NCBI RefSeq assembly: GCF_012641475.1
Contig: NZ_JABAIL010000001.1
Span: 620,001-684,000, forward strand
Source of the DNA: Flammeovirga agarivorans
GTDB lineage: Bacteria; Bacteroidota; Bacteroidia; Cytophagales; Flammeovirgaceae
Length of the DNA stretch: 64,000 nucleotides
Reading direction: 5' to 3'
This document shows, in pieces, positions 26,271 through 35,940 of this stretch. The notes under the pieces are model-generated. The model ran no database searches. It was not told where the DNA came from and saw only the letters and a program-made list of their open reading frames with translations. Positions within the stretch are counted from its first letter, which is position 1, and each line of letters opens with the position of its first letter. Both the position numbers and the translations under genes were made by a program.

Positions 26271-27605
26271 ATGAACGACTTGAAAAGAGAAGACTTTGAG
26301 GTTAAGAAGCTTGGAAAAGCTACTATATTATCACCAATTTATAAGAACTACAAAGAAGCAGCACCAGACAAGGAATATATTGATGACTCTCGTAGAATTA
26401 TTTATGATGCATCATTAGACGCTTTTAATTCTGCAAAATCTAGCGAAGAAGAACCTATCTCATTCTTAAAAGCAGGTGCAAGAAAGGACATCTACTTCGA
26501 TCCGTCTAAAACAAAGGCAGCAATTGTTACTTGTGGAGGATTATGTCCTGGCATTAACAATGTAATCCGTGGTTTAGTAAACGGATTATATTATAGATAT
26601 AACGTTAAAAATATTTGGGGTATTCAATATGGATACCAAGGTTTTATCTCTGACTATGGTCATGAAATGGTAAAACTTACGCCAAATGTTGTAAAAGATA
26701 TTCACTTATTCGGAGGAACCATCTTAGGATCTTCAAGAGGTCGCCAAGATATTTCTGCAATGGTAGATACATTAGAAAGAGAAAATATCAATATCTTATT
26801 CACTATTGGTGGAGACGGTACTCTTTCTGGTAATCATGTAATCCAACAAGAAATTGAGCGTCGTGGATTAAAAATTGCTACTGCGGGTATTCCAAAGACA
26901 ATTGATAACGACGTTAACTTTATGACAAAAACTTTCGGTTTCGATACTGCATTTACTACTGCAGCATCAATCGTAAGGGATGCTCATAACGAAGCAACAG
27001 GTGCTTATAATGGTGTAGCCATAGTAAAATTAATGGGTCGTGACTCAGGTTTTATTGCTGCAAATGCCGCTTTAGCAATGCCAGATGTAAACTTCGTTCT
27101 TATTCCAGAATCTAAATTTGACATGTATGGTCCTAAAGGATTCTTAAATGAGTTGAAGAAGCGTGTAGATGAACGTCATCATGCATTAGTGGTAGTGGCT
27201 GAAGGTGCCGGACAACATCTATTTGAAGAAGGTGATGAAGTCCTTGATAAATCAGGTAATGTGAAGCATAAAGATATTGGTGTTTATCTTAAAGATGAGA
27301 TCAATAAATTCTTTGCTGACGAAAATATGGAAGCGACAGTGAAATACATTGACCCTTCTTATATTATTCGTTCAGAAGTAGCTATCCCTGCAGACTCAGT
27401 ATTCTGTAATGATCTTGCATTAAATGCAGTTCATGGTGCTATGGCAGGTTTCACAGATTTTGTAGTAGGTCGTTGGCATAACCAATTTACTTACTTACCA
27501 ATTCCTGTAGCAACAGCTTCAAGAAAGAAAATTGATATTGATGGTCCATTATGGTGGTCTGTATTAGAGACTACAGGACAACCCATCAATATGTATAATG
27601 AATAA
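26271..27605 (+). CDS. pfkA: 6-phosphofructokinase (long, TP0108-like class)
   Basis: Phosphorylates fructose-6-phosphate in glycolysis. 444 aa, longer than the 320-aa E. coli type because of an extended N-terminus. TCGGLCPGINNVIRG, the nucleotide loop TIGGDGTLSG, catalytic GIPKTIDNDV and the substrate motif KLMGRDSGFIAANAAL are conserved. The Gly in GGDGT points to ATP rather than pyrophosphate as donor, while the Lys in PKTIDND is shared with pyrophosphate enzymes. This mixture is known from the trypanosome-like ATP enzymes. Donor is therefore probably ATP (inference). Confidence 0.92.
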   Translation: MNDLKREDFEVKKLGKATILSPIYKNYKEAAPDKEYIDDSRRIIYDASLDAFNSAKSSEEEPISFLKAGARKDIYFDPSKTKAAIVTCGGLCPGINNVIRGLVNGLYYRYNVKNIWGIQYGYQGFISDYGHEMVKLTPNVVKDIHLFGGTILGSSRGRQDISAMVDTLERENINILFTIGGDGTLSGNHVIQQEIERRGLKIATAGIPKTIDNDVNFMTKTFGFDTAFTTAASIVRDAHNEATGAYNGVAIVKLMGRDSGFIAANAALAMPDVNFVLIPESKFDMYGPKGFLNELKKRVDERHHALVVVAEGAGQHLFEEGDEVLDKSGNVKHKDIGVYLKDEINKFFADENMEATVKYIDPSYIIRSEVAIPADSVFCNDLALNAVHGAMAGFTDFVVGRWHNQFTYLPIPVATASRKKIDIDGPLWWSVLETTGQPINMYNE

Positions 27606-27632
27606 TAGAATTTTCTATTAATTATAGAGAAA

Positions 27633-27659
27633 AGGTATCAGAAATGATACCTTTTTTTT
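27633..27659 (+). terminator. Terminator after pfkA
   Basis: AGGTATCA pairs with TGATACCT around a GAAA tetraloop, followed by a long T-run. Confidence 0.92.
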
Positions 27660-27689
27660 ATATTCATTATTATCCCAAAAGCCCAAAGC

Positions 27690-28877
27690 ATGAAACTATC
27701 TATTACGTCTTTTTTATTATTACTATTTATAAATATTTCATTTTCAGCCTTTTCTCAGGATTCTACTGCCGTTCAAAAAAATCGGAACAAGGAAATGACA
27801 AAGTTCGATGCTGTTAAAGAGAGAAAAGGTGTGAAACTGAGAGTGATCCCAGGGCCTATGTATGACCCATCGATTAAATTCGGACTTTTTGTAGCACCCA
27901 TGTTGACGTATTATCCATCAAAAGGAGATACAATTTCACCAAACTCTATGACTTCAGTATATGGAATGTATACAACAAATAAATCATATATAGTTGGTTT
28001 TAATAATGAACTCTATTTAAAAGAAGACACTTGGAGAATTAGAGTGAGAGCCGGAGGAGGAGGCCTTAATAAAGAGTTGAGTTTATACGATTACTCAGAG
28101 ACTCCAGATGGCACTTTGTACCCAGATACAACAAAGTTAGTTGGAGCCGATGCCAAGCAAAAAGTCTTTCAGTTTGATTCCTATGTGATGAGAAGAGTGA
28201 TTCCTCACCTTTATTTAGGTCTGGGGTACAATTATAAAAAAGTGGATTTTGAAGGCAATAACCCTGAATCAGATACCTTAGTTACTGTTAATGGATTAAC
28301 TGAAAGCTCAGGAAATAGTGGTGTAGCATATAAATTAGATTTTGATACTAGAGACAATGTTAATTATCCTTATAGTGGATATTTTGTGAGTTATACTGGC
28401 TATCAATATTTCGCATCAGACGAAAAAAATAATGAGTATTTAACCAATATGATTGAGTTGATGGGGTTTTGGTCTTTAAACCCAACGCATCGATATATTA
28501 TTGCAGCTAAAGTATATGGAAATATTTTAACAGGAAACCCAGAGAGAGCAAACTATTCTTATTATGGAAGAGTGAATGGAGATGTTCAAAGAGGATATCA
28601 ATCAGGACGAAGAGTAGATAAAAATGCGTTGAATATTGAAGTCGAATTCAGGTACACTTCCCCATTCTTCGATAATAAGTTACGTTTTATGGGACTTTTG
28701 GGTAACGGTAAAGTTTATGGTGATTATAATGATTTCACTGATGCCGAATGGTTGCCTGTTGTTGGATTGGGAGTGAGATATACAATTTTACCTTATGCAA
28801 GAATTAATGTCCGTTTTGATACCACTTACAGTAAAGATGGATTTATATGGTACTTTGGTATTCGGGAAGCATTTTAA
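27690..28877 (+). CDS. Omp85/BamA-type surface antigen barrel protein
   Basis: 395 aa with a signal peptide (about 1-23, ending AFSQ). There are no POTRA repeats. The body is a 16-strand-like barrel with the surface-antigen motif KLDFDTRDNVNYPYSGYFV and the ending YARINVRFDTTYSKDGFIWYFGIREAF with a terminal aromatic. Related proteins insert or transport at the outer membrane, but POTRA-less members have no defined role. It lies 84 bases after pfkA and behind its terminator, so it is a separate unit. Confidence 0.8.
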   Translation: MKLSITSFLLLLFINISFSAFSQDSTAVQKNRNKEMTKFDAVKERKGVKLRVIPGPMYDPSIKFGLFVAPMLTYYPSKGDTISPNSMTSVYGMYTTNKSYIVGFNNELYLKEDTWRIRVRAGGGGLNKELSLYDYSETPDGTLYPDTTKLVGADAKQKVFQFDSYVMRRVIPHLYLGLGYNYKKVDFEGNNPESDTLVTVNGLTESSGNSGVAYKLDFDTRDNVNYPYSGYFVSYTGYQYFASDEKNNEYLTNMIELMGFWSLNPTHRYIIAAKVYGNILTGNPERANYSYYGRVNGDVQRGYQSGRRVDKNALNIEVEFRYTSPFFDNKLRFMGLLGNGKVYGDYNDFTDAEWLPVVGLGVRYTILPYARINVRFDTTYSKDGFIWYFGIREAF

Positions 28878-29086
28878 TGAATATATACTTTGTGTATAGA
28901 TACCTAATTTCTCAAATTTATGAAATATGATACTTTTTTGATCAAGAATTAAATTTTTGAATAAATTCATCTACACATTTATCTATTTGGTTTTACCTTT
29001 ATATTCAACTATAAAAAATAGTATTTATCTATATTATTTCGGAAGCACTTTATTGAATTAAGAACTACACCTAAGCAAGTCTCTAT

Positions 29087-30097
29087 ATGAAAGTATTAAT
29101 CCCTGTCGCTGGAAGAGGGTCCAACCTTCGACCTTTAACAAATACACAACCTAAAGCGTTATTACCTGTTGCAGGAAAACCAATTATTGCACATATCATC
29201 GATAAATTTATTGATTCAGGGTTTGATGAATTTATCATTGTGATAGGGTATATGGGGGCTCGAATTGAATCATTCATTCTTGACAATTACAAGGATACCA
29301 AAGTACATTTTGAGTTTGTTGTTCAGATTCCGAGAGAGGGTTCAGCACATGCGATTCTTGTAGCTCAGAAATTCTTTAAGGATGAGGATGAATTAATGTT
29401 GTGTTTAGGGGATTCAATTGTGAACCTGGATATGAAACAGATGTTAGGTAATTCTAATTCTGTTGTAGGTGTACAAAAAGTGGATCAACCTGGAAAAGTA
29501 GGTGTTGCTGAAGTAAATCAAGAGAATATAGTTAAGAAGTTCGTAGAGCGACCAAAGATTCCTAAATCCAATTTAGGACTGGTGGGTATCTATAAAATAA
29601 CAAACGTACCTCTGTTATTGGAATCATTAAACTATGTAGTACAGAATAACATTACTTGTAATAATGAGTTTGTGATTACTGATGCCATCCAACATATGGT
29701 TGAGCAAGGGGAAGTATTCAATATTCAATTTGTAGAAAACTGGTATGACTGTGGTGCAAGGTTATCTTTATTAGAAGCAAATGCCACTTTATTAGCTAGA
29801 CCTGGATTTGAAACAAATACGACTTCAGATTTAGATTGTGATAAATCGATTATCATTGAACCAGTAAAAATAGGAGAAAACGCTGTCATTAGAAATGCGA
29901 TTATCGGCCCTAATGTAGTGATAGGAGATGAGGCTAGAATTGAAAATTGTATAGTAGCCAACTCAATTATTGGGGCATATACAAGTTTAAATGATCTGTT
30001 ATTAAGAAATTCTTTAGTAGGACACGATTCTACTTTAAAAGGGATAGCACAAAGCTTAAATTTAGGAGACCATACTGAGATAAATTTTGGCAACTAA
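29087..30097 (+). CDS. Sugar-phosphate nucleotidyltransferase
   Basis: 336 aa. The N-terminal nucleotidyltransferase fold has VLIPVAGRGSNLRPLT followed by PKALLPVAGKPI, which binds NTP and sugar phosphate. The canonical GxGTRL is here GRGSNL. The metal-binding region is LCLGDSIVN. The C-terminal 90 residues form a left-handed beta-helix (VKIGENAVIRNAIIGPNVVIGDEARIE). The exact sugar is not predictable, and glucose-1-phosphate thymidylyl- or mannose-1-phosphate guanylyltransferase are options. The 3' end overlaps the next gene by 11 bases. Confidence 0.85.
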   Translation: MKVLIPVAGRGSNLRPLTNTQPKALLPVAGKPIIAHIIDKFIDSGFDEFIIVIGYMGARIESFILDNYKDTKVHFEFVVQIPREGSAHAILVAQKFFKDEDELMLCLGDSIVNLDMKQMLGNSNSVVGVQKVDQPGKVGVAEVNQENIVKKFVERPKIPKSNLGLVGIYKITNVPLLLESLNYVVQNNITCNNEFVITDAIQHMVEQGEVFNIQFVENWYDCGARLSLLEANATLLARPGFETNTTSDLDCDKSIIIEPVKIGENAVIRNAIIGPNVVIGDEARIENCIVANSIIGAYTSLNDLLLRNSLVGHDSTLKGIAQSLNLGDHTEINFGN

Positions 30098-30671
30098 CCA
30101 ACAAAAAGGATGGGATGAATTCTATCAACATCCTGATGCATTTGGAGCACCTTATCCTGAACTAAATAATTTTTTAGAAAACTTAGAACAAAAGAGAGCT
30201 CTTTTGGATTTAGGTTGTGGACAAGGTAGAAATTCTATGTTGGCTTTGAAGCTTGGCTTTCAAGTTACAGGAGTAGATTATTCAGCTGTTGGAGTAGATA
30301 CAATGGTTACGAAGAGTAATCATCAGATAGAAGGTGTTGTAGAAGATATCTATAATTACAATCCTTCAAATACTTTTCAGGTAATATTATTGGATGCAGT
30401 TATACACTGCCAAGAAGAAGATAGGTCCAAAGAAATAAATATGTTTAAGAAGCTACTTTCATCATTGGAAAATGAAGGATTTTTACTGATCATTACACAC
30501 CAATGGGATATGAGAGAAACTTACCTTAAAGAAACCATTGAAAAAGAATTTCCTCAATTAAAATATCAATTCAATAAGCATTTAGAGCATTTCTATTTTC
30601 CTCCGTTAGCTGAGGAGGAACATATTATGGAAATGTCATTTATGTGTTTTAAATATCAAAAGAATGACTAA
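30087..30671 (+). CDS. Class I SAM-dependent methyltransferase
   Basis: 194 aa. Motif I ALLDLGCGQGRNSMLALKLGFQVTGVDYS binds SAM, and FQVILLDAVIHC is the post-I region. Architecture resembles TehB-like methyltransferases. Translation probably starts at TTG 30087, which overlaps the previous stop by 11 bases. There is no in-frame ATG before the conserved core, so the rare start or a coupled re-initiation is needed. It also overlaps the next gene by 8 bases. Substrate unknown. Confidence 0.82.
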   Translation: MATNQQKGWDEFYQHPDAFGAPYPELNNFLENLEQKRALLDLGCGQGRNSMLALKLGFQVTGVDYSAVGVDTMVTKSNHQIEGVVEDIYNYNPSNTFQVILLDAVIHCQEEDRSKEINMFKKLLSSLENEGFLLIITHQWDMRETYLKETIEKEFPQLKYQFNKHLEHFYFPPLAEEEHIMEMSFMCFKYQKND

Positions 30672-31419
30672 AACAGCATTAATTACAGGAGCAACTTCAG
30701 GAATCGGAAAAGCAACAGCAGAGATGTTTGCAGATCATGGAATCAATTTAGTGATCTGTGGAAGAAGACAGGAACGTTTAGATGAATTGAGAAATCAGTT
30801 ATCAGAGAAAGTAAAAGTACATACTTTATCATTTGATGTGCGAGATAAGAAAGACGTTTTTGCCAAACTAGAAAACTTGCCTCAAGACTTTTCTGTAATT
30901 GATATTTTAGTTAATAATGCAGGAAATGCTCATGGTTTAGCACCAATACAAGATGGTGATGTTGATGATTGGGATGCAATGATTGATATTAATGTCAAAG
31001 GATTACTATATGTTTCCAAAGCAATTATTGATCAAATGAAAGAACGAAAATCAGGGCATATCATCAATATCGGATCAATTGCTGGTAAAGATGTTTATCC
31101 TAATGGAAATGTATATAATGCTTCAAAATTTGCAGTGAATGCTTTAAATGAAGCAATGCGATATGATCTAAATGAGTTTGGTATTCGAGTAGGTGCAGTA
31201 CACCCAGGGTTAGTACATACTGAATTTTCTGAGGTGCGTTTTAAAGGTGATTCAGAAAAAGCGGAAAATGTGTATAAGGGGTATACTCCATTATATGCGG
31301 AAGATATTGCTGATATAATCTACTTTATGGTATCAAGAAAGGGTTCTGTAAATATTGCAGATTTAGTGGTATACCCAACAGCTCAAGCATCAGCTACAAT
31401 ATTGAATAAGAAAGTTTAA
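30664..31419 (+). CDS. Short-chain dehydrogenase/reductase (YdfG-like)
   Basis: 251 aa NAD(P)-dependent oxidoreductase. The cofactor loop is TGATSGIGKATAEMF. An Arg pair after beta-2 (CGRRQERLDEL) favours NADP. NNAG and the catalytic Ser/Tyr/Lys (INIGSIAGKDVYPNGNVYNASKFAV) are present. The sequence resembles YdfG-type 3-hydroxy acid/serine dehydrogenases. Third gene of an overlapping operon with the nucleotidyltransferase and methyltransferase, though the three activities do not define an obvious pathway. Confidence 0.9.
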   Translation: MTKTALITGATSGIGKATAEMFADHGINLVICGRRQERLDELRNQLSEKVKVHTLSFDVRDKKDVFAKLENLPQDFSVIDILVNNAGNAHGLAPIQDGDVDDWDAMIDINVKGLLYVSKAIIDQMKERKSGHIINIGSIAGKDVYPNGNVYNASKFAVNALNEAMRYDLNEFGIRVGAVHPGLVHTEFSEVRFKGDSEKAENVYKGYTPLYAEDIADIIYFMVSRKGSVNIADLVVYPTAQASATILNKKV

Positions 31420-31430
31420 GGCATAATTAA

Positions 31431-31452
31431 GCCCTATACTTTCGTGTAGGGC
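31431..31452. other. Stable hairpin between convergent genes
   Basis: GCCCTATAC pairs with GTGTAGGGC (one U-G) around four bases. On the minus strand the loop reads GAAA, a stable C(GAAA)G tetraloop. There is no strong T-run on either side, so it may be a weak terminator or 3'-end stabiliser. Confidence 0.5.
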
Positions 31453-31463
31453 GGTAAACATTT

Positions 31464-31673
31464 CTAATAAAATAGACCTAAACCGTCTGTTCCTAATTCT
31501 TGTTTAAGGTCTTCTTTGAAGTAAGCCTTGTATCCATCATTTTGTAGTGATAAGGCTTCTTCTTCATTTTGAGGTACAATTAATCTACCTTCCTCGCTTG
31601 AAAAGATTACTTCAGAATCTTTAAAAGTCTTAAAGGTATCGATTAACTCATCCTTAAGGTTCTTGATATTCAT
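31464..31673 (-). CDS. Small uncharacterised protein
   Basis: 69 aa, acidic, no signal peptide. It begins MNIKNLKDELIDTFKTFKDSEVIFSSEEG and has an internal segment LIVPQNEEEALSLQNDGYKAYF that resembles a small alpha/beta fold. No family recognised. It occupies an otherwise empty gap between a plus-strand operon and the next plus-strand gene, has its own start and normal amino-acid composition, and so is probably real. Confidence 0.55.
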   Translation of the reverse strand: MNIKNLKDELIDTFKTFKDSEVIFSSEEGRLIVPQNEEEALSLQNDGYKAYFKEDLKQELGTDGLGLFY

Positions 31674-31818
31674 GATAGTAAAATTTTAGTCTAAAAAAGT
31701 TAGTGGGTACTATATTAAACATACTTTTTTAGGAAAAAGTTTCGTTATTGATGCATTACCAACCGAAGTATAACGACTAACCAATTAATGTAATAATAAA
31801 CTACTTACAAACTGCTCT

Positions 31819-33279
31819 ATGGTAAACCAACAAAAAATTAATGCTGATGATTTTTCTTTGTCTACTGATTTTTTGAAAGAAAATGAAAAGCAAAACCAAT
31901 CTAGGTTTTTACTAATTACCTTATTTACAACATTAGGAATAAGTATTGTCTATCTCATTCTATCCGAATTAGTAATGAAATTTGATGTAGGAGTGTACGT
32001 TTGTGCTTACTTCATTGTAGTTCATGCATTATTATTTCTACTACTAAAAATTAAAGCACCATATTATATCATAGGAAACCTTTTTGCCTTTCTTATTTTA
32101 TCAGGACTAACGGTTATTGCGTTATACTCAGGAGGAATAACAGCTCCAGTTATTGCATGGTTTCTATGTGCGATTGTTAGTGCATTTTGGTATGCTAATA
32201 GGTTATCTGGAATCATTTGGGCGGTATTTACTGTATTAGATGTCTTAATTATTTTTCTTTTGGACTATCATGATATTGTGGTAAAAAATCTAATGCCAGA
32301 TTCGTCATATGACTTTTATGCAGGAGTGATGTACACAGGGGTAATTGTGTATTATCTTATTGTTGTTTTTACATATGAAAATTGGAAACAAAAAGCGTCT
32401 GTTGCTTTAAATGATCAGCATAAAACACTATTGTCTAATCACGAAGAACTGACTCAACAGAATGAGGAAATTATTGCTCAAAGAGAAATGCTTTCTGAGA
32501 AAACAGATCTTTTAGAAAATGTCAATAATAAATTGAATTCAAGTATACGTTATGCGAGTAGGATACAACAGAGTTTACTGGAATCTGAAGAATATTTTAA
32601 AGAATTAGTTCAGGATGGTTTTATATTTTGGGAACCTAGAGATGTAGTAGGAGGAGACTTTTATTGGATGCATGATTATGGAAACGGTGTAAAAACAATT
32701 GCTTGTATTGATTGTACAGGTCATGGTGTACCGGGTGCATTTCTAACTATCATGGCCAATGATATTTTATCAGGGGCAGCTTCTCTATTAAAAATATCAG
32801 ACCCAAGACACTTGTTGATTTACCTAAACCAGAATGTGGTAAAGCTGACAAGTAAGAATACTACCACCGTTGAGGATGGTATGGATGTTTCTATTATTAA
32901 GATTGATGATAGGAAACAAGAATTGGAGTTTGCCGGAGCAAAGCAAAATTTGTATTTGGTTAATAACTCTGGACTAACTGAATATAAGGGAGGTAAGTTT
33001 AGTATTGGAGGGCAATTAATCAAAGATAAAAGATTTGATTCTATTAAAGTCCCTTATCAAAAAGGAGATTGTATTTATCTTCAATCAGATGGGTATCAAG
33101 ATCAGTTTGGAGGAGTTAAGAATACTAAGTTTTTAAAGAAAAAATATAAGCAACAATTGGCAAGCTTTGCAGGGTATACTATGCAAGAACAAAAAGTGAA
33201 ATTAGCTGATAACTTTCTTCAGTGGAAAGAAAAAGAAAAGCAGACAGATGATGTTCTTGTTATAGGTATTCAATTATAG
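31819..33279 (+). CDS. Membrane-bound PP2C-type serine phosphatase (SpoIIE domain)
   Basis: 486 aa. Residues about 30-195 form six hydrophobic helices. A coiled coil follows (about 200-250, HKTLLSNHEELTQQNEEIIAQREMLSEK), then the SpoIIE/PP2C catalytic domain (about 255-486). Metal-binding motifs are DVVGGDFYW and CIDCTGHGVPGAF, and DDVLVIGIQL closes the domain. Such enzymes dephosphorylate anti-sigma antagonists of the STAS type. A lone STAS protein is encoded at 42603. A physical link is possible but speculative. Confidence 0.9.
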   Translation: MVNQQKINADDFSLSTDFLKENEKQNQSRFLLITLFTTLGISIVYLILSELVMKFDVGVYVCAYFIVVHALLFLLLKIKAPYYIIGNLFAFLILSGLTVIALYSGGITAPVIAWFLCAIVSAFWYANRLSGIIWAVFTVLDVLIIFLLDYHDIVVKNLMPDSSYDFYAGVMYTGVIVYYLIVVFTYENWKQKASVALNDQHKTLLSNHEELTQQNEEIIAQREMLSEKTDLLENVNNKLNSSIRYASRIQQSLLESEEYFKELVQDGFIFWEPRDVVGGDFYWMHDYGNGVKTIACIDCTGHGVPGAFLTIMANDILSGAASLLKISDPRHLLIYLNQNVVKLTSKNTTTVEDGMDVSIIKIDDRKQELEFAGAKQNLYLVNNSGLTEYKGGKFSIGGQLIKDKRFDSIKVPYQKGDCIYLQSDGYQDQFGGVKNTKFLKKKYKQQLASFAGYTMQEQKVKLADNFLQWKEKEKQTDDVLVIGIQL

Positions 33280-33291
33280 CAGCAAAAAAAA

Positions 33292-33330
33292 CTCTTCTAC
33301 TTTCATCATACATAGACGAAAACAGAAGAG
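33292..33330 (-). terminator. Terminator after the His-rich lipoprotein gene
   Basis: CTCTTCT pairs with AGAAGAG. On the minus strand a run of eight T follows the stem. Confidence 0.7.
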
Positions 33331-33358
33331 CTTATCATTTTATAGATAAAACAAAATC

Positions 33359-33868
33359 TTATCCCTCTTCACTTTTTGAAGTGATTTCTACATTAAGAAC
33401 ACTTTGAGTTTCATTTCCTTCATGATCCCATAGGTGTAAAACGAAATGATAGTTTCCTTCTTTTATTGGAAGACCATCTACCGCTCTAGGGATATCGATA
33501 TGTTCATGTAATTTATGATTATTAGGGTAAACACCCTCAGGAGTAAGACCATCATTTATTCCAAATTGCCAAATGATATTGGTGGCCCATAATATTGAAT
33601 CGCCTTCATGAGTAACATTATGCTCATGACCTTCTCCCCAATGTATATCTAGTTTAACCGTCGATAATTGGTTTCCTTCGAGATCAGCATCAATAATTGC
33701 TTCTTCTCCTTTAAAAATGACACTTCCTTCATGTAGGTTATGATGGTGATGACCATCACTGACCTTAAAGTTTGTGATTTGAGGTTTAGGACTTAAATCC
33801 TCTTTGTTGTTGCATGAAAAAAGAATTATTAAAGGTAGTAGAATGATATAATGGAAATTGTTTTTCAT
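33359..33868 (-). CDS. His-rich DUF4625-like lipoprotein
   Basis: 169 aa. A lipoprotein signal peptide ends in the lipobox ILFSC (about residue 19). The mature part has HHHHNLHEGS, WGEGHEHNVTHEGD and KLHEHIDIPR, a dense set of histidines, and the final beta strands LHLWDHEGNETQSVLNVEI, which match my memory of DUF4625. The His clusters suggest metal binding at the cell envelope (inference). Stand-alone gene ended by the terminator at 33292. Confidence 0.72.
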   Translation of the reverse strand: MKNNFHYIILLPLIILFSCNNKEDLSPKPQITNFKVSDGHHHHNLHEGSVIFKGEEAIIDADLEGNQLSTVKLDIHWGEGHEHNVTHEGDSILWATNIIWQFGINDGLTPEGVYPNNHKLHEHIDIPRAVDGLPIKEGNYHFVLHLWDHEGNETQSVLNVEITSKSEEG

Positions 33869-34032
33869 GATTTTAATTTTTGATTGTATATAGATTGATT
33901 TTAGTTTTTAATTCTTGTTGTAAGAAAGTTGATTGATATTCTTTCATAATTGTAAGATTGGAGGTGAAGACACCTATCCTGATAGTACTCCACCTCTTGT
34001 ATGTGTTTATTTAACTCTTACTATGAAATGAC

Positions 34033-35739
34033 CTATTTTTTATATATTACTTTTCCTTCTTTAATCGTTTCTTGTACTTCTATGTTCTTAATATCCATAG
34101 GGTTAACCTTTAAAGGATTGTCAGAAAGAACTACCATGTCAGCATATTTACCGACAGTAAGTGTACCTTTAATGTCTTCCTCAAAATTCATGTATGCACC
34201 CCAATCAGTGATTGATTTTAATGCGATATATGGACTTACTCTTTCATCTGGACCAATAATATTTCCATTTCTTGAAACTCTATTCACAGCAGTCCAAACA
34301 GTAAACAATTGATCATGAGGAGTAACCATATAGTCTGTATGGTTTTCAAACTTAACTCCTTTTTCATAAGCTGATTTCATTGGACTAATAAAGTTGGCTC
34401 TTTCTTCACCCATATTTTCTAAGTGAACATCTCCCCAATAATATGTGTGGTTTGTAAAGAATGATGGAACAAATCCTTCTGTTGCATATCTATCTAATTG
34501 TTCTGGTCTCATAAACTGTGAGTGAATGACTACAGTTCTTCTATCACTTAAATCTTTTTGAAGATTTGCCTCCGCTTCTTTATGACTATCTAAAATTAAA
34601 TCAATAGTAGCATCACCATTACCATGTACAAATAATTGTGCATTATTTGCATAAGCTCCTTGCATTAAACCTATAAGTTGTGCTTTCGTAAGATAAGGCA
34701 ATCCTTTACATTCATGACTACACCCTGGAACATCTGTTAAGTAAGGTTCAGACATTGCAGCTGTTTTTCCTTGTGGAGAACCATCTGCAATAATTTTAAT
34801 ACCCGCTATTTTAAGGTGTCCGTTATATTCTTTATAATTTACGTCGTATTCAGTAAATAATTTTTCCATAAAAGGATAACCTACTAAAGTCACAATATCC
34901 ATTTCTACTAACCCAAGGCTATCCATTTCTTGCACAAAGTCAATAAATTCTAATTCTGTAAAACCATCTTGTGCAGTAGTAATACCATGACTTGCATAAT
35001 ACTCTTGGATTGCTTTGAAATTTTGGATTTTTGTCTCTTGGTCAGCTTTTGGTAGCTCAAAAAGTAATTTTTTAACTGCATTTCCTTGAACTAAACCTGT
35101 AGGCTCATTACCACCTTCTTTTCTAACATATCTTCCTCCTTCTGGATCTGGAACCGACTCATCAATGTTCAATAATTTTAAAGCATAACTATTAATCACA
35201 GCCATATGACCTGATACATGGTGAATAAATACTGGGTTATTTGGGAATGCTTTATCTAAATCCTCTTTAGTTGGGTGTCTTTTTTCTGCCAAGAAATCTT
35301 GATCATAACCCCATCCTCTAACCCATTCACCTTCGGGAATGTTGTTTTTAGTTTGATTTTCTTTTAAAGCTTTAACGATATCATCAATAGATGTAATATC
35401 TCCAACAGGTGGTGAGGATAATTGAGCAAATGCAATATTTTGCATACCAATAGCCATATGGCTATGACCGTCTGTAAAGCCTGGTAATAAAGTTTTTCCT
35501 TGAAGATCCTTTTTTGAAGCTGTAGGGTATTGTTTTTTTGCATTCTCAATAGTACCTACATAAACTATTTTTCCATTTGATTCTACTAAAGCTTCTGCAT
35601 AAATAGGAGAGTCTCCGTCCATCGTGATGATATCTCCATTATAGTAGAGTACAAAATCAATATTATCAGCTTTAGTTTTACAAGACCATACCAAAAGCAT
35701 GGAAAGTATTATGGTTAGTGTTCTTTTGATGTAATTCAT
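34033..35739 (-). CDS. Exported YtcJ-like amidohydrolase (copy 1), lipoprotein
   Basis: 568 aa metal-dependent hydrolase of the amidohydrolase superfamily (Amidohydro_3). A lipoprotein signal peptide has lipobox LLVWSC (Cys about 20). The first metal motif is GFTDGHSHM (HxH), with later ligands in FVHGNGD and FENHTDYM and a C-terminal ADMVVLSDNPL. Cleaves an amide or ester bond in an unknown substrate, here in the periplasm or at the outer membrane. Paralogue of the gene at 39331. The promoter carries the shared 21-bp direct repeat. Confidence 0.88.
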   Translation of the reverse strand: MNYIKRTLTIILSMLLVWSCKTKADNIDFVLYYNGDIITMDGDSPIYAEALVESNGKIVYVGTIENAKKQYPTASKKDLQGKTLLPGFTDGHSHMAIGMQNIAFAQLSSPPVGDITSIDDIVKALKENQTKNNIPEGEWVRGWGYDQDFLAEKRHPTKEDLDKAFPNNPVFIHHVSGHMAVINSYALKLLNIDESVPDPEGGRYVRKEGGNEPTGLVQGNAVKKLLFELPKADQETKIQNFKAIQEYYASHGITTAQDGFTELEFIDFVQEMDSLGLVEMDIVTLVGYPFMEKLFTEYDVNYKEYNGHLKIAGIKIIADGSPQGKTAAMSEPYLTDVPGCSHECKGLPYLTKAQLIGLMQGAYANNAQLFVHGNGDATIDLILDSHKEAEANLQKDLSDRRTVVIHSQFMRPEQLDRYATEGFVPSFFTNHTYYWGDVHLENMGEERANFISPMKSAYEKGVKFENHTDYMVTPHDQLFTVWTAVNRVSRNGNIIGPDERVSPYIALKSITDWGAYMNFEEDIKGTLTVGKYADMVVLSDNPLKVNPMDIKNIEVQETIKEGKVIYKK

Positions 35740-35765
35740 ATTCCTCTTTATCTATTTGTTTAATA

Positions 35766-35820
35766 CAAAATTACAAAAGCACTCCTCCTGTAAATACTCA
35801 GTTACAGTAATCCAATACTC
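35766..35820 (-). promoter_or_regulatory. Promoter with 21-bp direct-repeat operator, site A
   Basis: Read on the minus strand: half-site GAGTATT (35820-35814), a second GAGTATT (35799-35793) exactly 21 bp on, then 19 bp to TAATTTTG (35773-35766), a perfect -7 element. The half-site next to the promoter covers the -33 region. The start codon is 26 bases beyond the -7 element. Same layout as 39178 and 41099. Confidence 0.75.
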
Positions 35821-35901
35821 CAAAACGGTATATTTATTTCTAGCTTAATTGTGTATGAAATAGTAGAAATATTATTATATAAATTGTCTAATTTTATGAA
35901 A

Positions 35902-35932
35902 AAGCCAATCATCTTTGATTGATGATTGGCTT
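35902..35932 (-). terminator. Terminator after the AraC-type regulator gene
   Basis: AAGCCAATCATC pairs with GATGATTGGCTT around a 7-base loop. T-run follows on the minus strand. Confidence 0.88.
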
Positions 35933-35940
35933 ATTTATTC

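Noticed and set aside
30087-30097. Frameshift fusing the nucleotidyltransferase and methyltransferase
   Set aside because: Both products are complete. The 11-base overlap with a TTG start is better explained by translational coupling.
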